A stretch of 64,000 nucleotides of DNA from Leifsonia sp. CL147 (GCF_900114565.1 NZ_FOTM01000001.1:678-64677); one strand, 5' to 3'; shown: positions 17,731-26,196, counted from the first letter of the stretch. The notes: generated by a model not told the origin, from the letters alone. Translations and numbers: made by a program.

Positions 17731-18153
17731 ATGGACATCAGGGTTGCTGCCTACGGCGTGATCACCGAGGGCGACCGGATCCTCCTCGCCCACTGGAACG
17801 AGGGCGGCCGGTCGGGCTGGACGCTGCCCGGCGGCGGGATCGAGCCGGGCGAGGACCCGGTGGATGCGGTGGTCCGCGAGATCGCGGAGGAGACCGGCTA
17901 CCAGGCGGAGGCGGGCCCGCTGCTGGGCATCGACTCCAAGGTGATCCCGGCGGAGCACCGCTTCGTCCCGGAGGCCGGTCCGCTCCACGCGCTCCGGATC
18001 GTCTACCGCGCGAGCATCGTCGGCGGTCGACTGACGAACGAGCTGGACGGCACGACGGACGAGGCCGGCTGGTTCTCACTCACCGGCATGCCGAAGCGTC
18101 GTGTCGAGCTCATCGATATCGCGCTCGGGATGGCCGGCGCTCTCCAGGATTAG
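17731..18153 (+). CDS. Nudix hydrolase
   Basis: 140 residues from ATG 17731. The Nudix box is complete: GGGIEPGEDPVDAVVREIAE followed by ETGY, fitting GX5EX7REUXEEXGU. It hydrolyses a nucleoside diphosphate linked to another moiety; the substrate cannot be named from sequence. It diverges from the Fpg/Nei gene (49-base gap), a pairing that suggests oxidised-nucleotide sanitation but does not prove it. Its 3' end overlaps the convergent PspC gene by four bases. Confidence 0.92.
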   Translation: MDIRVAAYGVITEGDRILLAHWNEGGRSGWTLPGGGIEPGEDPVDAVVREIAEETGYQAEAGPLLGIDSKVIPAEHRFVPEAGPLHALRIVYRASIVGGRLTNELDGTTDEAGWFSLTGMPKRRVELIDIALGMAGALQD

Positions 18154-18350
18154 AGGGTCGCCGTCCTCGGCTGCTCGCCCGGGACGATGATCCACATCGC
18201 GATGTAGGCGATGAACTGCGGACCCGGCAGCAAGCACGACAGCAGGAACAGCAGGCGGACCGTCCAGGGCCGCATGCCGAAACGGTGTGCGAGACCGGCG
18301 CAGACTCCGCCGAGGATTCGACCTTCGCGAGGACGTGTCAAAGTGTTCAT
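18150..18350 (-). CDS. PspC domain membrane protein
   Basis: 66 residues from ATG 18350. One PspC domain: TRPREGRILGGVCAGLAHRF followed by a membrane helix (VRLLFLLSCLLPGPQFIAYIA) and WIIVPGE. Domain order and size match the small stand-alone PspC proteins of actinobacteria. In proteobacteria PspC senses envelope stress; here function is inferred from the domain only. Convergent with the Nudix gene, stops overlapping. Confidence 0.9.
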   Translation of the reverse strand: MNTLTRPREGRILGGVCAGLAHRFGMRPWTVRLLFLLSCLLPGPQFIAYIAMWIIVPGEQPRTATL

Positions 18351-18420
18351 GCTGACCAGAATCGCAGGCGGCGCGCGTCCTGCGCCATCGGGGAAACCCC
18401 CGAAAAGACCCTGAGGCCGA

Positions 18421-18987
18421 CTACAGCGCGGTGCTGTCGGACACCGGAGGAGTGGCCTCCTCGTCGGCGACCCAGAGCTCGTCGTCGGCGCGGAAGGTCT
18501 GCCAGACCGCATAGAGCAGGCCGACGGCCGCAATGACACCGAGACCGATGGCGATGACACCGCCTGCGCCGGGGCCGGACTTCGGCGGGGCCGCCTTCGG
18601 CTTCTTGGCCAGCTCTTTGCCGGCCTTCTTGAAGTCGCCGGCGAAGGCGGCAGCTCGGGCGGCGCGGGCGTGGTCGACCACGGAGAGAGCTGTTCCGACA
18701 GCTGTCCCGACAGCAGGGATGACGTCGCTCACCACTCGCCGGCGGGCCTGGTCGGCGTAGTGGCCTGCGGTGGACTTCGCCGTCTGGGCCGCCGGCAGCA
18801 CGTACTGCTCGTATCCCTCACGGACCCGCGGCGCGAGCTCCTCGCGCGTGTAGTACGCCGCCTGCTTGCGGGCCTCGGCAGCCAGCGCGTTGGCGTTCGC
18901 CAGCACCTCCTGCTGCTGGGCCCACAGATCCTCGGCTCCGTTGCGCAGTCGCGTGAGCTCCTTCTTGCGCTTCCGTGTCAGGCTCAT
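18421..18987 (-). CDS. Conserved hypothetical protein with C-terminal membrane helix
   Basis: 188 residues from ATG 18987, which has a strong GGAGGAACAG Shine-Dalgarno; the upstream extension of the frame is the antisense of ppiA. Basic N terminus (MSLTRKRKKELTRLRNGAED), then long Ala-rich amphipathic helices (about 15-130) suggesting a coiled coil, a Lys/Pro-rich segment (KKPKAAPPKSG), one membrane helix (GGVIAIGLGVIAAVGLLYAV, about 140-162) and an acidic tail. Not recognised as a named family. Divergent from ppiA. Confidence 0.8.
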   Translation of the reverse strand: MSLTRKRKKELTRLRNGAEDLWAQQQEVLANANALAAEARKQAAYYTREELAPRVREGYEQYVLPAAQTAKSTAGHYADQARRRVVSDVIPAVGTAVGTALSVVDHARAARAAAFAGDFKKAGKELAKKPKAAPPKSGPGAGGVIAIGLGVIAAVGLLYAVWQTFRADDELWVADEEATPPVSDSTAL

Positions 18988-19110
18988 CTGTTCCTCCGTT
19001 GCATCGGGGTGGCGACTGAAGTCCATCTTGCCACCGAAAGGGCTGGGGATGGCCCGAGAGCTCCCGGGACGGCCCAAGTCGGCTATACGCGCTGTGCAAG
19101 AATTGGTGCC

Positions 19111-19650
19111 ATGTCTAAGCACACCGCTGTCGCCACGCTCCACACTAACTACGGAGACATCAAGGTCAACCTCTTCGGCAACCACGCGCCCAAGACGGTT
19201 CGCAACTTCGTCGGGCTGGCGACAGGTGAGATCGAGTGGACGCACCCCTCGACGGGCGCGAAGTCGAACACTCCTCTCTATGACGGTGTCGTCTTCCACC
19301 GCATCATCCCGGGGTTCATGATCCAGGGCGGCGACCCGCTCGGTCAGGGTGTCGGCGGGCCGGGCTACCAGTTCGACGACGAGATCAACCCGGAGCTCGA
19401 CTTCACGCAGCCGTACATGCTGGCGATGGCGAACGCCGGCATCCAGGGCGGCCGCGGCACCAACGGTTCGCAGTTCTTCATCACGGTCGGGCCGACCACG
19501 TGGCTGCAGGGCAAGCACTCGATCTTCGGCGAGGTGGCGGACGACGCCTCGCGCAAGGTCGTCGACAAGCTCGCCGAGCTCCCGACGGACGCACGCGACC
19601 GTCCGCTCGACGACGTCGTGATCGAGTCCATCGACGTCGAGCAGCTCTGA
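19111..19650 (+). CDS. ppiA: Peptidyl-prolyl cis-trans isomerase, cyclophilin type
   Basis: 179 residues from ATG 19111. Cyclophilin fold with catalytic Arg in VVFHRIIPGFMIQGGDPLGQ, GTNGSQFFITVGPT and the Trp of TTWLQGKHSIFGEV. No signal peptide, so cytoplasmic. Catalyses X-Pro isomerisation during folding. The short distance between an AAGAAT hexamer (19099-19104) and the ATG suggests a leaderless mRNA. Position after gyrA/tRNAs matches Rv0009. Confidence 0.95.
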   Translation: MSKHTAVATLHTNYGDIKVNLFGNHAPKTVRNFVGLATGEIEWTHPSTGAKSNTPLYDGVVFHRIIPGFMIQGGDPLGQGVGGPGYQFDDEINPELDFTQPYMLAMANAGIQGGRGTNGSQFFITVGPTTWLQGKHSIFGEVADDASRKVVDKLAELPTDARDRPLDDVVIESIDVEQL

Positions 19651-19672
19651 GGCACGCGGGCGAACGGTACCC

Positions 19673-20515
19673 ATGACTCAGCCCGTCGACGCCCGCGCGA
19701 ACTACTGCTACCGACATCCTGACCGTCAGAGCTTCGTCCTCTGCCAGAGGTGCGGCCGGACGATCTGCGGCGCCTGCCAGACTCCCGCAGCTGTCGGCGT
19801 GATCTGCCCGGAGTGCATGGCCCAGCAGCGCGCCACGCATCCACGGACCAAGCCGGCGTGGGTCACGCGCGCCACAGGGTCGGGCGCGCCGACGATCACG
19901 TACGCGATCATCGCGCTCTGCGTGCTCGTGTTCATCGTCCAGACGTTCGTGCCCTCGGTCACGCAATCGCTGGTCTATGCCGGGGCGTACTCGTACCCGG
20001 CATCGGCGTTCGGCGCCTTCCAACCCTGGCGGATGCTGACCAGCATCTTCGCGCACGCCAATTTCATCCACATCGGCCTGAACATGTACACGTTGTGGGT
20101 GTTCGGGATGGCGCTCGAGCCGCTCCTGGGCCGGGCCCGCTATCTGGCGCTGTTCCTGATCAGCGGGTTCGCGGGGTCGGTCGGCGTCCTGCTGCTGACC
20201 TCACCGTTGCAGCCCGTTCTCGGTGCGTCGGGCGCGATCTTCGGGATGCTGGGCGCGTTCTTCATCATCCAGCGACGGCTGGGCGGAAACGCGACGCAGA
20301 TCCTCGTGCTCGTGGCGCTGAACCTGGCGATCGGCTTCCTCCCGGGATTCAACATCGCCTGGCAGGCGCACGTCGGCGGTCTGGTCGGCGGGTTCCTGGT
20401 CGGGCTGATCTACGTCGAGACCCGGCAGGCGCAGCGACGCCGGTGGCAGCTGCCACTGCTCGTGCTTCTCTGCGTCGCGCTCGTGGCACTGAGCCTCATC
20501 CACTTCTTCGTGTAG
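19673..20515 (+). CDS. Rhomboid family intramembrane serine protease with N-terminal zinc finger
   Basis: 280 residues. N-terminal B-box-like zinc finger (about 12-50: CYRHPDRQSFVLCQRCGRTI, CGACQ, CPEC) is followed by six or seven membrane helices. Catalytic Ser is in GASGAIFGMLGAF (about residue 184), catalytic His in WQAHVGGLVGGFLVG (about 230), and HANFIHIGLNMYTLWVFG is the conserved helix-2 motif. Cleaves membrane protein substrates within the bilayer. It starts 23 bases after ppiA. Confidence 0.94.
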   Translation: MTQPVDARANYCYRHPDRQSFVLCQRCGRTICGACQTPAAVGVICPECMAQQRATHPRTKPAWVTRATGSGAPTITYAIIALCVLVFIVQTFVPSVTQSLVYAGAYSYPASAFGAFQPWRMLTSIFAHANFIHIGLNMYTLWVFGMALEPLLGRARYLALFLISGFAGSVGVLLLTSPLQPVLGASGAIFGMLGAFFIIQRRLGGNATQILVLVALNLAIGFLPGFNIAWQAHVGGLVGGFLVGLIYVETRQAQRRRWQLPLLVLLCVALVALSLIHFFV

Positions 20516-20526
20516 TTCCCACACCA

Positions 20527-20657
20527 CGTGGATAAGTTATCCACAGGCTTATTAACACTGTGAGGAATTACACCGGCGTAACTCTCCACAGGCTTATTAA
20601 CACTGGGGACACTGCGGGTGAACACGCGGGAACTACTCACAAGCGCCCTGTGGATAG
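20527..20657. other. DnaA-box cluster between convergent genes
   Basis: CGTGGATAA (20527-20535) and perfect TTATCCACA (20537-20545) form a near-palindrome with one base between them; TGTGGATAG follows at 20649-20657. A 21-base direct repeat (20540-20560 and 20585-20605) carries CCACAGGCTTATTAACACTG. Its TTATTAACAC tract also occurs in oriC at 6155-6164. Both flanking genes end here, so these are not ordinary promoter boxes. The cluster could titrate DnaA or assist initiation; inference only. Confidence 0.7.
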
Positions 20658-20672
20658 TGTGGAGAACGACGA

Positions 20673-20701
20673 ATCCGGGCCGGCGCAAGGCCGACCCGGA
20701 T
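20673..20701. terminator. Hairpin between rhomboid and crgA
   Basis: ATCCGGG (20673-20679) pairs with CCCGGAT (20695-20701), with an inner CGGC/GCCG stem around GCAA. It lies 33 bases beyond the crgA stop on the minus strand and can serve both convergent genes. Confidence 0.5.
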
Positions 20702-20733
20702 CCGGGAGACGAGAAGTGCTGGCGCGCTCGGTG

Positions 20734-20994
20734 CTAGCGCCAGCGCGTGGTCATCAGGAAGCCGATGAAGGCGATTCCGAAGCCGACCAGGATGTTCCAG
20801 GCGCCGAGCGCGGGGATGGGGTACTGGTTCTGGCTGACGTAGAACACGATGATCCAGACCAGTCCGAGCAGCATGAAGCCGAACATGATCGGCTTGAACC
20901 AGACCGGGTTCGGGGCCTCTTCGCCGGACGCAGCGGCGCTGCGCTCGGCTCGGACCGGTCGCTCGGGTCTCGTCTTCGACTTGCTGCGTGCCAT
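20734..20994 (-). CDS. crgA: Cell division protein CrgA
   Basis: 86 residues. Basic N-terminal tail (MARSKSKTRPERPVRAER), then two membrane helices (about 32-52 and 62-82) joined by YPIPALGAWNILVGFGIAFI, a CrgA hallmark; ends TTRWR. CrgA is an actinobacterial divisome protein that interacts with FtsZ, FtsQ, FtsI and PBPs. The position beside pabA/pknB matches Rv0011c. Confidence 0.93.
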   Translation of the reverse strand: MARSKSKTRPERPVRAERSAAASGEEAPNPVWFKPIMFGFMLLGLVWIIVFYVSQNQYPIPALGAWNILVGFGIAFIGFLMTTRWR

Positions 20995-21103
20995 AGCACC
21001 CCAGTCTAGCGGGGAAGGCCCAGAGGTTCCTGATGCCCCCGAACGGGGGATACGGGCGGACCCAGGGCTGTGGAGAGCGCGATCGTTTCCCAGCGAAGCT
21101 CTC

Positions 21104-21109
21104 TAGAAT
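21104..21109 (+). promoter_or_regulatory. -10 element of a probable leaderless sortase transcript
   Basis: TAGAAT stands seven bases before the sortase ATG (21117). This spacing puts the transcription start at or next to the start codon, which also lacks a Shine-Dalgarno sequence. Confidence 0.5.
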
Positions 21110-21116
21110 CTGGGAC

Positions 21117-21887
21117 ATGACCAGCCTCGAGACCCGGCCGCGCCGGCGGCGCCGGCCGCGACGCCGCGTCTCGGTCGTTGGCGTCATCGGAGAGCTGCTG
21201 ATCACCGCCGGGGTGCTGGTCCTGCTCTTCCTGGGCTGGCAGATCTGGTGGAACAACCTCGTCGTCTCCGGGCAGCAGACGAAAGCCGCCGCCGAGCAGA
21301 GTCAGAAGTGGATCGATGACGCCCTCAAGGCGCCGAAGGCCGCTCCGGACACGAAGCCGGCCCAGGTGGACCCTCCCGTGATGGCGAAGCCGGCCCCCTA
21401 CGAGCCGTTCGCGGTGATCTATGTCCCGCGGCTCGGCCCGGACTGGAAGCGCACGATCCGTCAGACGGTCGACGTCGAGCGCGTGCTCAACAGCTACACC
21501 GCCGGTGTCGGTCACTACATCGACTCGCAGCTGCCGGGACAGGTGGGGAACTTCGCTGTGGCCGGGCACGACTCCGGGTGGGGCAACACCTTCATCGACC
21601 TGTCGAAGCTGCACATCGGTGACCGTATCTATGTGCAGACGAAGGACGGCTGGTACACGTACGTCTTCCGCAACTTCGAGTTCGTCCAGCCGTCGGCCGT
21701 GCAAGTCCTTCTGCCCGTCCCGCGCCAGCCGCAGGCGACGCCGGTGGACCGGCTGATGACCATCACGACGTGCAACCCGCCGTTCCACGCGGGCGAGCGC
21801 CTGATCGCGTACAACGTGTTCCAGTCGTTCGCGCCTCCGCAGGACGTGCCGAGTGAGATCGCCGCCGCGGTCGGACAGGGAGGCTGA
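21117..21887 (+). CDS. Class E sortase
   Basis: 256 residues from ATG 21117. Arg-rich cytosolic N terminus, one signal-anchor helix (about 22-42: GVIGELLITAGVLVLLFLGW), then an extracellular sortase domain (about 95-240). The catalytic His is in FAVAGHDSGWG, catalytic Cys in MTITTCNPPFHAGER, with the Arg following in the same motif. Anchors LAXTG-type proteins to the wall. It heads an operon with a 52-residue membrane protein and pabA; this trio is conserved in actinobacteria. Confidence 0.93.
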   Translation: MTSLETRPRRRRRPRRRVSVVGVIGELLITAGVLVLLFLGWQIWWNNLVVSGQQTKAAAEQSQKWIDDALKAPKAAPDTKPAQVDPPVMAKPAPYEPFAVIYVPRLGPDWKRTIRQTVDVERVLNSYTAGVGHYIDSQLPGQVGNFAVAGHDSGWGNTFIDLSKLHIGDRIYVQTKDGWYTYVFRNFEFVQPSAVQVLLPVPRQPQATPVDRLMTITTCNPPFHAGERLIAYNVFQSFAPPQDVPSEIAAAVGQGG

Positions 21888-21889
21888 CC

Positions 21890-22048
21890 GTGTACGGAGC
21901 GTTATGGCGCGTGCTGCCCGGGCCGGTGTGGCTGCGCATCCTCATCGTGCTGGCTCTCGTGGCGGTCGTGCTGTTCGCGCTGGTGAGCTGGGTGTTCCCG
22001 TGGGTGGATTCGCTCCTCGGTCCCCAGGAAGGTACCGTGGGGCCGTGA
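21890..22048 (+). CDS. Small single-pass membrane protein between sortase and pabA
   Basis: 52 residues, GTG at 21890, two bases after the sortase stop. MYGALWRVLPGPVWLRILIV begins a hydrophobic stretch that runs to about residue 38, followed by VDSLLGPQEGTVGP. The stop TGA (22046-22048) overlaps the GTG start of pabA as GTGA, so the three genes are translationally coupled. Small proteins of this type occupy this slot in related genomes; no function is established. Confidence 0.75.
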   Translation: MYGALWRVLPGPVWLRILIVLALVAVVLFALVSWVFPWVDSLLGPQEGTVGP

Positions 22049-22683
22049 CCCGAGTACTCGTCATCGACAACTACGACAGTTTCGTCTACACGCTGAACGG
22101 CTACCTGCGCGAGCTGGCCGCTGAGACCGTGGTCATCCGCAACGATGACATCGCGGCGGCCGACGTGCCGGCGACGCTCGCCGAGTACGACGCTGTCCTC
22201 ATCTCTCCCGGTCCCGGGAAGCCGGGCGATGCCGGGGTGTCCATCCCGGTCGTCGAGGAGGTGCTGCGCACCGGTCAGCCTCTGCTCGGGGTGTGTCTGG
22301 GCCACCAGGCGATCGCGGAGGCGTTCGGCGGGGTCGTCACGAATGCCGAGGAGCTGATGCACGGCAAGACCTCGCAGGTGACCCACGACCAGAGCCGCCT
22401 CTTCGACGGCGTGGCGCAGCCCTTCACCGCCACGCGCTACCACTCGCTCGCCGTGGTGGACGGGACGCTTCCGGAGGACCTGACGGTCACTGCCCGCACG
22501 GCGGGAGGCGTCATCATGGCGCTGCAGCACCGCGAGGCACCCATCTACGGCGTGCAGTTCCATCCCGAGTCCGTGCTGACGGAGGGCGGCTACCGGATGC
22601 TCGGCAACTGGCTCGAGGTCGCGGGTCTCGCCGGTGCGGCGGAGGCCTCGCGCTCGCTCAACCCGCTGGTCAAGCTGGGCTGA
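22045..22683 (+). CDS. pabA: Glutamine amidotransferase subunit (anthranilate/aminodeoxychorismate synthase component II)
   Basis: 212 residues from GTG 22045. Class I glutamine amidotransferase: N terminus TRVLVIDNYDSFVYTLNGYL, oxyanion SPGPGKPGDAG, nucleophile Cys in GVCLGHQAIAEAFGG, and His-Glu in GVQFHPESVLTEGG. It supplies ammonia to PabB or TrpE for folate or tryptophan synthesis; the gene in this position (Rv0013) is often named trpG or pabA, and sequence alone does not decide. Coupled to the small membrane gene upstream. Confidence 0.93.
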   Translation: MTRVLVIDNYDSFVYTLNGYLRELAAETVVIRNDDIAAADVPATLAEYDAVLISPGPGKPGDAGVSIPVVEEVLRTGQPLLGVCLGHQAIAEAFGGVVTNAEELMHGKTSQVTHDQSRLFDGVAQPFTATRYHSLAVVDGTLPEDLTVTARTAGGVIMALQHREAPIYGVQFHPESVLTEGGYRMLGNWLEVAGLAGAAEASRSLNPLVKLG

Positions 22684-22715
22684 GCGGCTCGCTACCGGGC
22701 CGGCTCGCTCAGCCC
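22677..22715. terminator. Convergent terminator built from the ends of pabA and pknB
   Basis: GGGCTGAGCG (22677-22686) and CGCTCAGCCC (22706-22715) form a perfect 10-bp stem with a 19-base loop. The left arm contains the pabA stop codon and the right arm the last codons of pknB. The two converging genes thus share one hairpin. Confidence 0.55.
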
Positions 22716-24403
22716 GAGCAGTAGGTCAGATCGACCGTGCTGCCCTGAGGAACGTCGCCGGGTGCCACCGATTGGGTGTGCACCATCGTGGCGCCCTTGT
22801 CCTGCGGACACGTCGGGTCGGGTTTCGGGTTGCCCGTCAGTCCCAGCTGGGACAGGATGCCCGTTGCCGCCTGGATGGTCTGCCCGGTGAGGTCCGTGAG
22901 CGTCACCTTGCCACTCGACACATGAAGACCGATGGCGTCGCCCTCGTGGGCGGACGTGTTCGCCGCCGGATCGGTGGAGATGACCACATTTGCCGGGACG
23001 CTGGGCGAATTCTCGGTCGTGGTCGGTCCGACCGTCAGCCCTGCTTGCTGCAGCGCCTGCGTGGCCGCATCCACCGTCATGTTGTGGACGTCGGGGACCG
23101 ACACGGTCTTCTTGCCTGTGGAGACGTAGAGCATGATGGTGTCGCCCGTCGCGACGACGATTCCGGCGGCCGGATCGGTGCGGATCACCTGGCCTTGCGA
23201 GTAGGTGGGGCTGGACTCCGTGGTCTGCGACCACTTCAGCTTCATGCCGTCGAGCTCGGAGGTCGCCTTGTCGATGGTCTGCCCCGACAGGTTGGGCACC
23301 TTGCGCGAGCTGTCCGGCATCGTGGTGCTCGGAGCGAGACGCAGGACCCACCCGAGCACAGCGACGATCACGACCGCCATGATGGCGATGCCGGCCCAGA
23401 TCCAGATGACGGGAGGGCGCCGCTGGGTGCGCGTCATCGTCTGGTCCTCGGCGAGCTGACGGAAGGCCGCTTCCGGTCCCGACACCGTGCTGGGCGGGGG
23501 GCCGAACAGGGTCTCCGCGAACTCGTCCTCGTGCTTGCGCTTCGGGACGCGGCCGGCCGCGGCCTCCTCGAGGTCGGCCCGGAACTCGGCCACGGTCTGA
23601 TAGCGCTCGAAGCGGTCCTTGGTCAGGGCCCGGGCGACCACCACATCCATCGCGGGAGAGATCTTGGGATTCACCGTGCTCGGCGCGACCGCGGTCTCGC
23701 TGACGTGCTGGTAGGCGATCGCGACCGGGGTGTCGCCGCGGAACGGGGCGCGCCCGGTCAGCATCTCGAAGAGAACGACACCGGTCGAATAGAGGTCGGT
23801 GCGAGCGTCGACGGACTCGCCCTTGGCCTGCTCCGGTGAGAAGTAGCTGGCGGTGCCCAGCACAGCCGTGGTCTGGGCGACCGTCGCGGACGAGTCGCTG
23901 ATGGCGCGGGCGATGCCGAAGTCCATCACCTTCACCTGGCCGGTCTTCGTGATCATCACGTTGCCGGGCTTGATGTCGCGGTGCACGACGCCCGCCCGGT
24001 GCGAGTACTCGAGGGCGGTCAGGATGCCCTCGGTGATGCGCACCGCCTCGGACAGCTCGAGCGGACCCTTCGCGATGAGATCTTTCAGAAGAACGCCGTC
24101 GACGTACTCCATCACGATGAAGGGCAGTTGCGCCTCGTGCCCGTTCGGCTCGCGCACCGTCTCTTCGCCGGCGTCGAACACGCGGACGATGGTGGGGTGC
24201 GTCATGCGGGCCGCGGCCTGCGCCTCCTGACGGAAGCGCGTGCGGAACGCGGGATCGGTCGCCAGGGACGGCTTGAGCAGCTTGATCGCGACCGTTCGCC
24301 CGAGTCGGGAGTCGGTGCCGCGATGAACGTCCGACATGCCGCCCCGGCCGATGAGCTCGCCCACCTGATATCGGCCTGCGAGCAGGCGGCTATCTGGGCT
24401 CAA
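22709..24403 (-). CDS. pknB: PASTA-domain serine/threonine protein kinase PknB
   Basis: 564 residues, TTG start at 24403 with a GGAGT Shine-Dalgarno. Kinase domain about 10-275 with GRGGMSDV loop, invariant Lys in VAIKLLK, HRDIKPGN and DFG. One membrane helix (about 332-355: WIWAGIAIMAVVIVAVLGWV). Three extracellular PASTA domains (about 368-430, 435-500, 502-564) bind peptidoglycan fragments or lipid II. Controls growth and wall synthesis; last gene of the fhaA-to-pknB operon. Confidence 0.95.
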   Translation of the reverse strand: MSPDSRLLAGRYQVGELIGRGGMSDVHRGTDSRLGRTVAIKLLKPSLATDPAFRTRFRQEAQAAARMTHPTIVRVFDAGEETVREPNGHEAQLPFIVMEYVDGVLLKDLIAKGPLELSEAVRITEGILTALEYSHRAGVVHRDIKPGNVMITKTGQVKVMDFGIARAISDSSATVAQTTAVLGTASYFSPEQAKGESVDARTDLYSTGVVLFEMLTGRAPFRGDTPVAIAYQHVSETAVAPSTVNPKISPAMDVVVARALTKDRFERYQTVAEFRADLEEAAAGRVPKRKHEDEFAETLFGPPPSTVSGPEAAFRQLAEDQTMTRTQRRPPVIWIWAGIAIMAVVIVAVLGWVLRLAPSTTMPDSSRKVPNLSGQTIDKATSELDGMKLKWSQTTESSPTYSQGQVIRTDPAAGIVVATGDTIMLYVSTGKKTVSVPDVHNMTVDAATQALQQAGLTVGPTTTENSPSVPANVVISTDPAANTSAHEGDAIGLHVSSGKVTLTDLTGQTIQAATGILSQLGLTGNPKPDPTCPQDKGATMVHTQSVAPGDVPQGSTVDLTYCSG

Positions 24404-24483
24404 TGCGGACTCCTTCTGGCGTGATGACTCGGGTTAGTGTAGCGGGACCTGCCTGGAGATCTCCCCGAGCAGCGTCGTCGCGA

Positions 24484-26196
24484 TCACTTGTTCCCGCCGC
24501 TCCCGCCCGCGGACGGGGGCGTAGTGGGGCCGCCGACCTCGTAGGCCAGCGCCGGCGACTGGCCCGACTCGACGGACTCCCCGCAGAAGATGGTGTACGT
24601 CAGCTGGTAGGTCCCCATGGTGGTCGGCGTCCAGGTCGTCTTGGTGTCGTTCACCGGCGTCTGGGGCTGCCCGTTGACGTACAGCCGGCGGCCGATCAGG
24701 TTCTGGCCGGCCGGGCAGGTGGCGGAGCCGAAGCTCACGGCGATCTGCGAGTTCGGGGCGCCCTGTCCCGAGGGCGGCGTGGCGGACACCGTATCGGTGG
24801 GCGTCGGGACCGGGGCGACCGGGCCGTAGACCTTGACTCCGATGGTCGCGCCCTTCGGGACCGGACCGGTCGGGTTGACCGAGTAGACCTTGTTCGCCTG
24901 ATCCTGCGTGGTGGCCGCGGTGCCCTGCGACACGTCGGCGACCATCCCGAGCGACTGCAGCTTCGCGCGCGCCTGGTCCGCCGTGAGCCCGAGGAAGTCG
25001 GCCTCGGTGATCTGGACGGTGTTGCTGGTCGGGGTGGCCGAGGGCGTTGGCGACGGAGACGCCGAGTGGCTGGGGGTGTCCGAGGGAGTCGGGGTGGGTA
25101 CGGGCTTCGGCTGCGCCAGCAGGGTGATGAGGGTGCCGATCAGCACGAGGGCCAGCAGCGCGATCAACGCGATCAACGGCCAGGTCCAGCGGCTGCGCTT
25201 GCGCTCCTCGACAGGAGCGACGGTCTCCTCCTCGGTCACCATGGGGGCGACCGCCGTCGCAGGCAGGACCGTCGTCGCCGCAGTGGGTCCGGCCGGCGAC
25301 GACATGAGCACCGTCGCCGCGTCGGTTGCGACGGCGGCGCCGAGGATGGCCGGGACGGCGACCGCTGCTGCGCGCACATCCCCGCGCCGCAGGGCCTGAG
25401 CGGCCCGGGCGAGGTGGGCGGCGGAAGCGGGACGGTCGGCCGGGTTCTTCGCGATGCAGGCGAAGACGAGGTTCCGCACGGGCTCGGCGACCGTGGCCGG
25501 CAACTCGGGCGGCGCCTCGTTGATCTGCGCCATCGCGATCGCCACCTGCGACTCGCCGGTGAACGGCCGGCGGCCGGCCAGGCATTCGTAGGCGACGATC
25601 CCGAGCGAGTAGATATCGGTGGTGGGGGAGGCCGGGTGGCCGGACGCCTGCTCGGGCGAGAGGTACTGGACGGTTCCCATCACCTGACCGGTGGCCGTGA
25701 GCGGCACCTGGTCGGCGATGCGGGCGATTCCGAAGTCGGTGATCTTGACCCGGCCGTCCGGGGTGATCAGCAGGTTGCCCGGCTTGATGTCGCGGTGGAC
25801 GAGGCCGGCGGCGTGCGCGGCGTGCAGGGCGGCGGCGGTCTGCGCCACGATGTCGAGGGTGCGATCGGTGCTGAGGATGTGTTCCCGCTCGAGGATGCTG
25901 GAGAGCGCCTCACCGGGGACGAGCTCCATCACGAGGTAGGCGCTGCCGTCCTCCTCGCCGTAGTCGTAGACGTTCGCGATGCCCTCGTGGTTGACCAGGG
26001 CCGCGTGGCGGGCCTCCGCGCGGAAGCGCTCGAGGAAGCCGGGGTCCCCGAGGTATTCGTCCTTGAGGATCTTGATGGCGACGGTACGGCCGATCACGAG
26101 GTCGGTGGCCTGCCACACTTCGCCCATGCCGCCGATCGCGATCCGCGACTGGAGCTCGTAACGTCCTCCGAAGGTGAGCCCTGCTGTGGGTCTCAT
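24484..26196 (-). CDS. Serine/threonine protein kinase, PknA-like, with one PASTA domain
   Basis: 570 residues. Kinase domain about 12-270 with AIGGMGEV, VAIKILK, HRDIKPGN and DFG intact. Long Ala/Thr/Pro linker, one membrane helix (about 343-365: WPLIALIALLALVLIGTLIT), a Ser/Thr/Pro-rich stalk, one PASTA-like repeat (about 400-465) and a further extracellular domain with two cysteines and a Gly-rich tail. Occupies the PknA slot but, unlike mycobacterial PknA, has PASTA and extra extracellular parts. ATGA overlap with pbpA. Confidence 0.92.
   Translation of the reverse strand: MRPTAGLTFGGRYELQSRIAIGGMGEVWQATDLVIGRTVAIKILKDEYLGDPGFLERFRAEARHAALVNHEGIANVYDYGEEDGSAYLVMELVPGEALSSILEREHILSTDRTLDIVAQTAAALHAAHAAGLVHRDIKPGNLLITPDGRVKITDFGIARIADQVPLTATGQVMGTVQYLSPEQASGHPASPTTDIYSLGIVAYECLAGRRPFTGESQVAIAMAQINEAPPELPATVAEPVRNLVFACIAKNPADRPASAAHLARAAQALRRGDVRAAAVAVPAILGAAVATDAATVLMSSPAGPTAATTVLPATAVAPMVTEEETVAPVEERKRSRWTWPLIALIALLALVLIGTLITLLAQPKPVPTPTPSDTPSHSASPSPTPSATPTSNTVQITEADFLGLTADQARAKLQSLGMVADVSQGTAATTQDQANKVYSVNPTGPVPKGATIGVKVYGPVAPVPTPTDTVSATPPSGQGAPNSQIAVSFGSATCPAGQNLIGRRLYVNGQPQTPVNDTKTTWTPTTMGTYQLTYTIFCGESVESGQSPALAYEVGGPTTPPSAGGSGGNK

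Noticed and set aside
22634-24424. Plus-strand frames opposite pknB
   Set aside because: They are Arg/Gly/Asp-rich antisense translations of the kinase gene with no independent start signals.
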